Assembly (NCBI GenBank): GCA_901538445.1
Contig: LR594583.1
Span: forward strand, 1 to 64,000
Source of the DNA: Gemmataceae bacterium
Lineage (GTDB): Bacteria; Planctomycetota; Planctomycetia; Gemmatales; Gemmataceae
Direction: 5' to 3'
DNA length: 64,000 nucleotides
The translations under genes and the position numbers were made by a program. The stretch's first letter is position 1. Each line of letters starts with the position of its first letter. Under the pieces are notes generated by a model, which was not told where the DNA came from, searched no databases, and saw nothing but the letters and a program-made list of their open reading frames with translations. This document shows, piece after piece, positions 1-6,898 of the stretch.

Positions 1-168
1 CCGACGTGAGCCGGGGTCCGATTCACGCTCCAACAGCGTAAACCCTCCCCTCTTAAGGCTATCTGCTACCAACTTGTCAAGGATCGAATTTGCTCCAAGT
101 TACTCACCTCGAAGCCCTTGGGGCCACTTGGCTTTCGCTTGTCGCGGTCACCACCGCGTCGCAGTGGT
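1..168 (-). other. Leader and possible start of a leftward gene running off the window
   Basis: This stretch lies downstream of the leftward promoter at 175-202 and is more AT-rich than the genes around it. On the minus strand a purine-rich Shine-Dalgarno-like run (GAGGGGAGGG, about 41-50) is followed about nine bases later by a TTG that opens a frame to the window edge. The first residues would read LERESDPGSRR. Too little coding sequence is present to name a product, and the TTG start is inferred only from spacing. The long leader, about 130 bases, also contains a hairpin around 105-170. It could equally be a small RNA. Confidence 0.25.
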
Positions 169-174
169 AACGGA

Positions 175-202
175 ATGATAAGGGCTACCGGGGAACTGTC
201 AA
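175..202 (-). promoter_or_regulatory. Sigma70-type promoter, leftward
   Basis: On the minus strand a perfect -35 TTGACA (202 to 197) is separated by 16 bases from a -10 TATCAT (180 to 175). This is one of the best consensus matches in the window. Transcription would start near 168 and run out of the window to the left, away from the PurQ-like gene at 393. Confidence 0.5.
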
Positions 203-392
203 CCCGCCCGGTGAAAAAAATTGGGAAAGGAACCCCGAGCCACTGTGAGGTGGCTAAATTTGCTTGGGGTAGTCGGCCATCCCTCAGCCCCGTCCGTGCC
301 CTGGTGAGGAGGGCAGCGAGACGTTACAACGAGTGTGTGCCCTCACTTTGCGCGGGTCAAGCACAAACTCTGCCTTTAACGGATTATTCCCC

Positions 393-1175
393 ATGGCTAC
401 TCCGCACGCCCTGATCCTCCGCGCCCCGGGCACCAACTGCGACCACGAGGTGGAGGCGGCCTTCGAGATGGTCGGCGGCCGCGGCACCCGGCTCCACCTC
501 AACGCCCTCCGCGAGAACCCGAAGCAGCTCCGCGAGTACCAGATCCTCGTCCTCCCCGGCGGGTTCTCCTACGGGGACGACATCGGGGCCGGTAAGGTTC
601 AGGCGCTGTACCTCCAGCACTTCCTCGCCGACGCGCTGCGTGCGTTCCGCGACGACACCAACGAGAAGCTCATCCTCGGCATCTGCAACGGCTTCCAGGC
701 CATGCTCAAGGCCGGCCTGCTCGTGCCGGCCGACGAGGACGGCCCCCTCGCCACACTCACCAACAACGACTCGGGCCACTACGAGGACCGCTGGGTCCAC
801 TTGAAGGCGACGCCCGGCAAGTGCCCGTTCCTGAAGAACGTTCACCAGATGCACGTGCCGATCGGGCACGGTGAGGGGAAGTTCATCACTCGCAAACAGT
901 GGATCGCTGAGGGGTTGGCCCAGGCGGGGCAGGTGGTGCTGCGGTACGTGGACGCGAACGGGAACCGCGGCGGCTTCCCGGTGAACCCGAACGGCTCGCA
1001 GGACGACATCGCGGGGGTGTGCGACGTGACCGGCCGCGCGCTCGGGCTCATGCCGCACCCGGACCGCCACCTGTTCCCGACGCAGCACCCGCAATGGACC
1101 CGGAACGGCCTCAAGGCCGAGGGCGACGGACGACAGCTCTTCCGCAACGCCGTCGAGTTCTTCAAGAAGGACTGA
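393..1175 (+). CDS. purQ: Phosphoribosylformylglycinamidine synthase glutaminase subunit, PurQ-like
   Basis: This is a class I glutamine amidotransferase of the PurQ type. It releases ammonia from glutamine for conversion of FGAR to FGAM in purine synthesis, working with a PurL partner that is not in the window. The nucleophile elbow GICNGFQ puts the catalytic cysteine at residue 98. The oxyanion region is LPGGFSYGDD at 54-63 and the histidine motif is MPHPDRH near the C-terminus. At 260 residues it is longer than the usual 225-230 of Bacillus-type PurQ, matching longer planctomycete forms. The ATG was preferred over an in-frame upstream ATG at 333 because the family begins right at the first beta strand. 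The gene converges on the aminotransferase, with a palindromic repeat between them. Confidence 0.85.
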   Translation: MATPHALILRAPGTNCDHEVEAAFEMVGGRGTRLHLNALRENPKQLREYQILVLPGGFSYGDDIGAGKVQALYLQHFLADALRAFRDDTNEKLILGICNGFQAMLKAGLLVPADEDGPLATLTNNDSGHYEDRWVHLKATPGKCPFLKNVHQMHVPIGHGEGKFITRKQWIAEGLAQAGQVVLRYVDANGNRGGFPVNPNGSQDDIAGVCDVTGRALGLMPHPDRHLFPTQHPQWTRNGLKAEGDGRQLFRNAVEFFKKD

Positions 1176-1179
1176 GAAG

Positions 1180-1300
1180 AGAGATTGGCCGCAAAAAAGC
1201 ACAGAAGTCACAAAAACGAGAGGAGCCCCGTGAAGCGGGGCTCCTCGACTTATCTCCGGTATTCTTTTGTGACTTTTGTGCTTTTTTGCGGCCAATCTCT
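1180..1300. repeat. 121-bp palindromic repeat, GCCGCAAAAA family, copy 1
   Basis: Two arms of about 37 bases, starting AGAGATTGGCCGC and containing GCACAGAAGTCACAAAA, face each other around an inner hairpin of GAGGAGCCCC and GGGGCTCCTC. It fills the gap between two convergent genes and may act as a bidirectional terminator. A second copy with the same arms but an unrelated centre lies at 49,939-50,057. Confidence 0.85.
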
Positions 1301-1307
1301 CGATGCA

Positions 1308-2507
1308 CTACTTCCCGGTGGCGAGCCACTCGGCGAGCTTGGCGAGGCCGCCCTCGATCGTGGCGCGATTGGTCGCGTACGACATCCGCACGAACCCCTC
1401 GGCCCCGAACGCAACTCCCGGCACCAGGTTCACATACGCCTGTTCCAGCAGCGTGTTGCAGAACGACAGTGAGTCGGTCACCGGCTTACCACCGAACGAC
1501 TTGCCGAAGTGAGCCGTCACGTCGAAGAAGGCGTAGAACGCGCCGTCCGACTTCACCACCTTCACGCCGGGAATCGCGTCGAGGAGCTTGTACGTCAGCT
1601 CGCGGCGGGCGGCGAACTCGGTCCGCATCGACGCCACGCACTCCTGCGGGCCGTCGAGCGCCGCGATCAGCGCCGCCTGCGACACCGACGACGGGCAGCT
1701 CGTCTCCTGGCTCTGGATCGTGTCCATCGCCTTCACGACGGGGGCCGGAGCGACCGCCCAGCCCATGCGCCAGCCGGTCATCGCGTAGCTCTTGCTCGCC
1801 CCGCTGATGGTGATGGTGCGGTCCTTCAGGCCGGGGCGAAGCGTCGCAACGCACGTCGGCTTCGCGTCGCCGTAGGTGAGTTGCTCGTAGATTTCGTCGC
1901 TCAGGATCGCCGCGTCGCTGTTGTCGATGAGCGTGTCGACGAGCGTCTCGAGTTCCGCACGGGTGTAGATCGTGCCGGTCGGGTTGCACGGCGAGTTCAG
2001 CATCAGGATGCGGGTCTTCGGCGTCAGCCCGGCCTTGAGCTGGGCCGGCGTGAGTTTGAACCCGCTCTCGGGCGTCGTCTCGATGAGGACCGGGTTCGCG
2101 CCGGTCATGCTGACGAGGTCCGAGTAGCTGACCCAGTACGGGGTCGGGATGACGACGTCGTCGCCGGGGCCAACCGTGGCAGCAAGTGCGTTGTGGATCG
2201 AGTGCTTCGCGCCGTTGGAGACGATGACGTTCTCCGGGGCGCACTCGAACCCGTGGTACTTCTTGTACCAGCGACAGATGGCGGCCTTCACCTCGGCGGT
2301 GCCGGAGGTCGGGGTGTAGTGCGTCTGCCCGCCCGTCGCGGCCTTCTCGGCGGCGTCGCAGATGTGCTTGGGGGTGTCGAAGTCGGGCTCGCCGAGGCTG
2401 AAGTCCCAGACCTTGATGCCGGCGGCCTTGAGTTGACGGGCCTTCGTGCCCGCGGCTATGGTGGCGGACGGCTTGACGGACGCGGCGAGTTGCGAGGTGC
2501 GGATCAT
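1308..2507 (-). CDS. Pyridoxal-phosphate class I aminotransferase, aspartate aminotransferase type
   Basis: This is a fold-type I PLP enzyme that probably transfers the amino group between aspartate and 2-oxoglutarate in the cytoplasm. The Schiff-base lysine is K239 in SGASKSYAMTGWRMGW. N174 in NSPCNPTG, D204 and Y207 in SDEIYE contact the cofactor, and the substrate arginine lies in GFVRMSYATN near the end. The 399-residue length and the start (LAASVKPSATIAAGTKA) match bacterial 1-gamma aspartate aminotransferases. The ATG used here is seven codons inside a GTG start at 2,528 and fits the family N-terminus better. Neither start has a strong ribosome binding site. Prephenate or another amino acid is possible as alternative substrate. 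Confidence 0.85.
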   Translation of the reverse strand: MIRTSQLAASVKPSATIAAGTKARQLKAAGIKVWDFSLGEPDFDTPKHICDAAEKAATGGQTHYTPTSGTAEVKAAICRWYKKYHGFECAPENVIVSNGAKHSIHNALAATVGPGDDVVIPTPYWVSYSDLVSMTGANPVLIETTPESGFKLTPAQLKAGLTPKTRILMLNSPCNPTGTIYTRAELETLVDTLIDNSDAAILSDEIYEQLTYGDAKPTCVATLRPGLKDRTITISGASKSYAMTGWRMGWAVAPAPVVKAMDTIQSQETSCPSSVSQAALIAALDGPQECVASMRTEFAARRELTYKLLDAIPGVKVVKSDGAFYAFFDVTAHFGKSFGGKPVTDSLSFCNTLLEQAYVNLVPGVAFGAEGFVRMSYATNRATIEGGLAKLAEWLATGK

Positions 2508-2609
2508 GTCGCGCTCGACCCCAAACACGGTGCGGAGATTGCGGTGGACACCAAGGGTTCATCGTAGACGATTCCGCGGAGTTCGGTAGCCCCCGGGAAC
2601 GGACGGCCC

Positions 2610-4064
2610 ATGCACGTCGCACAGTTCGTTCACCGGTACCCGCCGGCGCTGGGCGGTGCGGAGGCGTACACGGCCCGGCTGTCCGAGTACCTCGCGGCCC
2701 GCGGCGACACCGTGACCGTGTGGACGACGACCGCCATCGAGTTAACGGACTTCTGGCGGCCGAAGCGAGCCGCGGTGTCTTCTCCCTCTCCCCTTGCGGG
2801 AGAGGGTAACCGCGCTTCGCGGCCGGGTGAGGGGGAAGGCCACACAACTGGTATCGCTTCCCCCTTCACCCGCCGCTCGAAGACTCGCGGCACCCTCTCC
2901 CGCAGCGGGGAGAGGGCAACAAACCAGAACCACGGACACAACTCAAACGGGGCTGACGCCGCGCCGCTCGCCCCGAACATCCGCCGCTATTCCCCCCTGC
3001 ACTTCCCGGCCCGGCGGTACGTCTTGAAGGCGCTGTCGCTGCTGCCGGTGCGATCGTGGCAGTGCCTCACGTCGCCGTGCAACCCCGTGTGTCCGGCGAT
3101 GTGGCGCGACGTGGGCCGGTACGATGGGCCGCTCGACGCGGTCCACGCGACGGCGTTCCCGTACTCGTTCCCGATCGTGTGCGGGCTGCGGCTGGCGAAG
3201 CGGCGCGGCGTGCCGTTCTTCGTCACGCCGTTTCTGCACATCGGCGACCCGACCGACCCCGCCGACCACACGCGCCGCCAGTACACGCGCCCGCACCTCC
3301 GGTGGTTGCTCAAGCAAGCCGACGGCGTGTTCGTGCAGACCAACGCCGAGCGCGACGTGGCGCTGTCGCTCGGCGTGCGCGAGGAGCACGTTCACCTGCA
3401 AGGGCTGGGTGTCGACGTCGCCGAATGCACCGGCGGTGACCGCAGGCGAGCACACTCGTCGTGGGGCGTCACCCCCAGCGAAGTGGTGATCGGTCACCTC
3501 GCGAACAACAGCGAAGAAAAAGGGACGTGCGACCTGTTGCGGGCGGCGGAACGTGCGTGGGCGGCCGGTCACCGGTTTCGCGTCGTGCTCGCCGGCCCGG
3601 AGATGCCGAACTTCCGCACCTTCTGGAGGAACTTCGCGGGGAAGCATCACGTCACGCGACTCGGCGTCCTCACCGACGCCCAGAAGCGTGACTTCTTCGC
3701 GGGCATCGACGCCTTCGCGCTGCCGTCCCGCACCGACTCGTTCGGCCTCGTGCTGCTCGAAGCGTGGGCGAACGGCAAACCCAACGTGGTCTACCGCGCC
3801 GGCGGCCCCGGTGAGTTGGTCCGGCACGAACTCGACGGCCTACAGGCGAAGTGCGGCGACGTGTCCGAACTCGCCCACCACCTCGGCCGCCTCGCGGAAG
3901 ACGCATCGCTACGCCGCGAGTTGGGCGAAGCCGGCCGCCAGCGCCTCCCGCACGACTTCACCTGGGACCGCTCGCTGTCACTGGTCCGCGACACCCTGTC
4001 GGACGCCGCGGAGCGCCCCGTGACTCCTACTTCCGCACGCCGAGTTGCAGCAACTCCCCGGTGA
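2610..4064 (+). CDS. GT4 family glycosyltransferase with an in-frame repeat insertion
   Basis: This is a retaining glycosyltransferase of the GT-B fold, likely acting on a surface polysaccharide. The N-terminal Rossmann half begins HVAQFVHRYPPALGGAEAYT. The C-terminal half has NNSEEKGTCDLLRA and the acidic motif SFGLVLLEAWANG that binds the nucleotide sugar. Residues 59-103 (SPSPLAGEGNRAS onward) are not part of the fold: they are the translation of a palindromic repeat at 2,784-2,916 that happens to stay open. The insertion falls in the loop after DFWRPKRA and may leave the enzyme active. The last 38 bases overlap, in antisense, the stranded end of the radical SAM gene. Confidence 0.85.
   Translation: MHVAQFVHRYPPALGGAEAYTARLSEYLAARGDTVTVWTTTAIELTDFWRPKRAAVSSPSPLAGEGNRASRPGEGEGHTTGIASPFTRRSKTRGTLSRSGERATNQNHGHNSNGADAAPLAPNIRRYSPLHFPARRYVLKALSLLPVRSWQCLTSPCNPVCPAMWRDVGRYDGPLDAVHATAFPYSFPIVCGLRLAKRRGVPFFVTPFLHIGDPTDPADHTRRQYTRPHLRWLLKQADGVFVQTNAERDVALSLGVREEHVHLQGLGVDVAECTGGDRRRAHSSWGVTPSEVVIGHLANNSEEKGTCDLLRAAERAWAAGHRFRVVLAGPEMPNFRTFWRNFAGKHHVTRLGVLTDAQKRDFFAGIDAFALPSRTDSFGLVLLEAWANGKPNVVYRAGGPGELVRHELDGLQAKCGDVSELAHHLGRLAEDASLRRELGEAGRQRLPHDFTWDRSLSLVRDTLSDAAERPVTPTSARRVAATPR
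2784..2916. repeat. 133-bp palindromic repeat, CCCTCTCCCC family, inside a gene
   Basis: The left end CCCTCTCCCCTTGCGGGAGA and the right end with CCCTCTCCCGCAGCGGGGAG are each small hairpins and are also complementary to one another, with GGGTGAGGGGG segments inside. A near-identical arrangement lies between genes at 45,911-46,040. Both copies are followed by GAGAGGGCAACAA and a CA-rich stretch. A half-copy is at 51,881-51,942. Here the repeat length and phase preserve the glycosyltransferase frame. Confidence 0.85.
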
Positions 4065-4149
4065 AGTTGGGCTTGTCGCCGGTCCAGTTGCCGACCTTGC
4101 CGCCGCCGCCGTTTACCCCGGCGGCGAGCCCGCGGGTCAAGACGTACCA
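4027..4149 (-). pseudogene. Stranded 3' end of the radical SAM/SPASM gene
   Basis: The frame WYVLTRGLAAGVNGGGG to the stop at 4,027 encodes about 40 residues with no start of its own. The first residues, WYVL, repeat the WYVL that follows the cysteine pair CFFC in the radical SAM protein at 20,520-21,656, in the same codon phase. The simplest reading is that this is the native C-terminus, cut off when the 16.5-kb element integrated at the TGGTACGTC codons. Joining the two pieces would give a protein of about 368 residues. The fragment overlaps the 3' end of the recombinase gene in a different frame. Confidence 0.75.
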
Positions 4150-5957
4150 TTTCGTGCTTGCACTTCCTGCTTCGCGGAACCGTCGTCGCATTGCCACGTT
4201 AGGTCGATCTTGAGCCGGGCGTGATCCACGTCCCACCGGCGGTTGCCGGCCCGCTTGTTCGACTTCACCCATCGCACCGTGACCTGCACACCGAGGCGGT
4301 TCAGCAGTCCGCGGAAGGCGTCCATGTCGTAGCCGATGGGCTGGGCTACGAGGTTCGCCGGCTCCGGCCCCAGGTCCGGGTTGTGGTCAACCTCCCACAC
4401 TTCGTCGTCCACCACCACGAAGTCCGGGTCGGGCTGGACCTTCGTGCCGGCGAGGTCGATGCGGGTGATGCCATCGTACTCGTACTTCCCCACCACCGCG
4501 ACGAGGAGCGTTTCCTTCTTCTCGTCCCACCACTCCTGGAAGTTGCGGACCCCGCCCTCGGCCTCGACCGCGACGGCGAGGTTCAGTGCCTTCTCCGCGT
4601 CGGCCAGTTCGCTCTTGAGCCGGCGGACCTCGGCCAGCACCCCCAGGGCCAGTTCGTCGTCCTCGATGGATGCGTACCGCTTCTGGGCCGTGGCGAACCG
4701 GCTGCGGAGGGTTTCCACTTGAGCATTCAGGATGTTCGTCCTGGCCGCGTCGTGGTTCTCGCGGGGCCGGCTGTCGAGGGCGGCGAGGAGTTCGGTGTCA
4801 ACCTCCCAGACGACCCGGTTCACGATCATCGGCAGCACGTCGGCCTCCGGGATCGACCACTGCGGGCAGTTGGCGATCTTGCCCCGGCGGGCGGACGACT
4901 CGCAGACGTACTTCACCGGACCGTCCTCGCCCCGCTGCTCCTTCTTGAGCGAGTTCCCACAGTGCCCGCACACCAGGAACCCGGAGAGCAGCCCAGCCCG
5001 CGACGGCTGCTGTCGGGCCTTCCGCTCCTTATTCCGCTGGAGCATCGTCTGTGCCTGCTCGAAGACCTTCTCGTCCTCGATGATGACCGGGCAGCACCCA
5101 CGCTTCTCCGTCTTCGGCAGCCGCACGAACGCGGTCTTGGCAGTCTTCCGCCCGCCGCCGATGGACGCGATGCCGATGTAGGACTTGTGCCGCAGCACGC
5201 CGCCGACCGTCACGTCCGTCCAGCCGAGCTTCTGGTCGCCGGGCAGGTTGTCTGGGGCCGGGATACCTTCCTCCTTTAGCGTGTTGGCAATCTTCCGCAT
5301 GGACCACGCCTTCGCCACGAACAGGTCGAAGATGCGGCGGACGACCGCGGCTTCGTTCTCGTTCACCACCAGCTTGAGCTTCCAGTTACGCGGCTTGCGG
5401 AACGGGGTGGTGCGGCTGACCCGGTGCTGCTCGGTGCCGCACAGGTACAGGCGGTCGTACCCGTAGGGAATGCACCCGTAGGGCCAGCACCCGTCATTGA
5501 TCGCCCGGAGCCGGCCACCCACGCTGTCGCGGGCGAGGGTGCGGCTGTAAGCGTGGTTCTGCTCGCTGAGCATGAAGTCGTACATCCGCCCTTCGACCGT
5601 GTTCCAGTCGATGCGGCCCTCGCACACGGTCTGGAGGTAGATGCCCCACTTGCGGAGGGTCTGCTTGGCGTCGGCTCCGTCGATGCTGTCGAGCCGGGCG
5701 AACCGCGAGGCGTTGTAGCACAGCACTGCCTTGAACTCGCCCAGGCCGGCGTCGAGCAGCAGGCGTTGGAAGTCTGTCCGCTCGTGCTGGTCCTTGCTGC
5801 CGCTCTTGCCCTCGTCCTTGTAGACGCGGATGATCTCGTAGTTGTTCTCCGCGGCGTACCGCTGGACCTCCTGCTCCTGGCGGGGGATGCTCACGGTCTG
5901 ATCGTCGCTGCTCATGCGGTAGTACGCGACCGCCGGGATGGGCTGATCTGACTTCAT
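4137..5957 (-). CDS. Large serine recombinase (integrase) of the element
   Basis: This is a site-specific recombinase that would integrate and excise the element. The resolvase catalytic domain is at residues 8-150, with the nucleophile serine 16 in YYRMSSDDQ. A recombinase domain follows (about 180-300), then a zinc ribbon with CGHCGNSL and a second cysteine pair near residues 330-375, a coiled coil (about 400-460) and a C-terminal tail, 606 residues in all. The ATG at 5,957 has AGGAG eight bases upstream and is preferred over an upstream start at 5,999. The stop codon TGA lies outside the element's attachment core and is supplied by host DNA. In the excised circle the frame would run about 16 codons further before TAG. 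Confidence 0.9.
   Translation of the reverse strand: MKSDQPIPAVAYYRMSSDDQTVSIPRQEQEVQRYAAENNYEIIRVYKDEGKSGSKDQHERTDFQRLLLDAGLGEFKAVLCYNASRFARLDSIDGADAKQTLRKWGIYLQTVCEGRIDWNTVEGRMYDFMLSEQNHAYSRTLARDSVGGRLRAINDGCWPYGCIPYGYDRLYLCGTEQHRVSRTTPFRKPRNWKLKLVVNENEAAVVRRIFDLFVAKAWSMRKIANTLKEEGIPAPDNLPGDQKLGWTDVTVGGVLRHKSYIGIASIGGGRKTAKTAFVRLPKTEKRGCCPVIIEDEKVFEQAQTMLQRNKERKARQQPSRAGLLSGFLVCGHCGNSLKKEQRGEDGPVKYVCESSARRGKIANCPQWSIPEADVLPMIVNRVVWEVDTELLAALDSRPRENHDAARTNILNAQVETLRSRFATAQKRYASIEDDELALGVLAEVRRLKSELADAEKALNLAVAVEAEGGVRNFQEWWDEKKETLLVAVVGKYEYDGITRIDLAGTKVQPDPDFVVVDDEVWEVDHNPDLGPEPANLVAQPIGYDMDAFRGLLNRLGVQVTVRWVKSNKRAGNRRWDVDHARLKIDLTWQCDDGSAKQEVQARNGTS
4141..4149. other. Attachment site core, left end of the element
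   Basis: GACGTACCA (TGGTACGTC on the minus strand) is also found at 20,664-20,672. It lies within the last codons of the recombinase gene and at the broken codon of the interrupted radical SAM gene. Short shared cores beside the recombinase gene are typical of large serine integrases. Confidence 0.7.
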
Positions 5958-6015
5958 TTTCCAGTCTCCTGTGATGGTGATGGTGTCCGAGCGGGCCACA
6001 TTGTAGTCTGGGTTG

Positions 6016-6597
6016 TCATTCGCTGGAAAAATATCTGAACACCGTTCGCTGGCTGACGCCGAGGGCGGTGGCGATCTCCGAGGCGTGAAGTCCCTTCGCC
6101 TTGAGTTCCCTGGCCCGATCTGGGTCCGATTTGAAGGTGCCCGATGCCCGGCCCCTATAGATGCCCTTCTTCTTGGCGACGGCGATCCCCGCGGCCTGAC
6201 GCTCGCGGCGGAACTCCAGTTCGATCTCCGCGATGCCGAGCAGCACGGCGGCGACCATCCTCCCGACCGGGCCGGACAGGTCGATCTGCTGGGTGACGAC
6301 CACGACGCGGACGCCCCGCTCGATCCAGTCGCACAGGAGGTCCACGCCGTCCCGGAGCCGGCGGCTGATGCGGTCGAGCTTGTACACCACGATGGTCTTC
6401 ACCGTCCCGGAGAAGACGGCCTGCTGGAGCCGGTTGAACGCTGGCCGGTTCAGGTGCTTACCCGTCTCGGTGTCCTTGAACCACTGGACGCCCGCGGGGT
6501 CGTGGCCGTGGCCGGCGAGCCACTTGCCGATCTCGGCCTCCTGGCCGTCAATCTTCTGGCCGCGGGTGCTGACGCGGCAGTAGCAGGCGATGGTCAT
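6016..6597 (-). CDS. Small serine recombinase, resolvase/invertase type
   Basis: This 193-residue protein has a resolvase catalytic domain (1-140) with the nucleophile serine 10 in CYCRVSTRGQ and the conserved YKLDRISRR helix. A C-terminal helix-turn-helix (AKGLHASEIATALGVSQRTV) binds DNA. It could resolve multimers of the excised element or assist the large recombinase. The ATG has GGAGGG six bases upstream. Translation into the upstream 300 bases is open but has no support. One copy of the 21-bp repeat (6,637-6,657) lies 40 bases upstream of the start, the same distance as before the gene starting at 14,834. Confidence 0.88.
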   Translation of the reverse strand: MTIACYCRVSTRGQKIDGQEAEIGKWLAGHGHDPAGVQWFKDTETGKHLNRPAFNRLQQAVFSGTVKTIVVYKLDRISRRLRDGVDLLCDWIERGVRVVVVTQQIDLSGPVGRMVAAVLLGIAEIELEFRRERQAAGIAVAKKKGIYRGRASGTFKSDPDRARELKAKGLHASEIATALGVSQRTVFRYFSSE

Positions 6598-6636
6598 GGG
6601 GTGCCCTCCAAGCGGCCCGGACTTCGGGCCGGCACC

Positions 6637-6657
6637 CCCTACGCACTTTGACGAGTT
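6637..6657 (-). promoter_or_regulatory. 21-bp repeated element upstream of the resolvase gene
   Basis: Read on the minus strand it begins AACTCGTCAAAGTGCG and ends in AGGG. It is identical to both arms of the hairpin at 14,874-14,930. All three copies point toward a start codon, which suggests a promoter or operator. The rest of the 300-base gap to the kinase start at 6,899 shows no other gene. GTGAGG just upstream of 6,899 can serve as its ribosome binding site. Confidence 0.5.
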
Positions 6658-6898
6658 GGGTAGGGCCAAAGCATCACACTCGACTGGACGAGAACACCCA
6701 GCGATTTCAGCGATGCTTCGGGGCGGATCGGCGGCAACCCAATTTGGCACTCGCGGCACGACCACGACACCCAACAAGAAGAGTTCGGCTGGGCGGTCTG
6801 ACACCGATGTAAGTTGGCGTGGCCGAAACCCTTGCCGTACAATGTGCCCCTGCCGACCGATCATCATCCCCGCACCGGGCATCCAGTGAGGCGACCGC

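Noticed and set aside
384-1295. A 303-codon minus-strand frame over the PurQ-like gene
   Set aside because: Antisense shadow; it also runs through the palindromic repeat at 1,180.
4027-4272. An 81-codon minus frame starting at 4,272
   Set aside because: Only its last 40 codons make sense, as the stranded end of the radical SAM gene; the first half is an out-of-frame reading of the recombinase gene.
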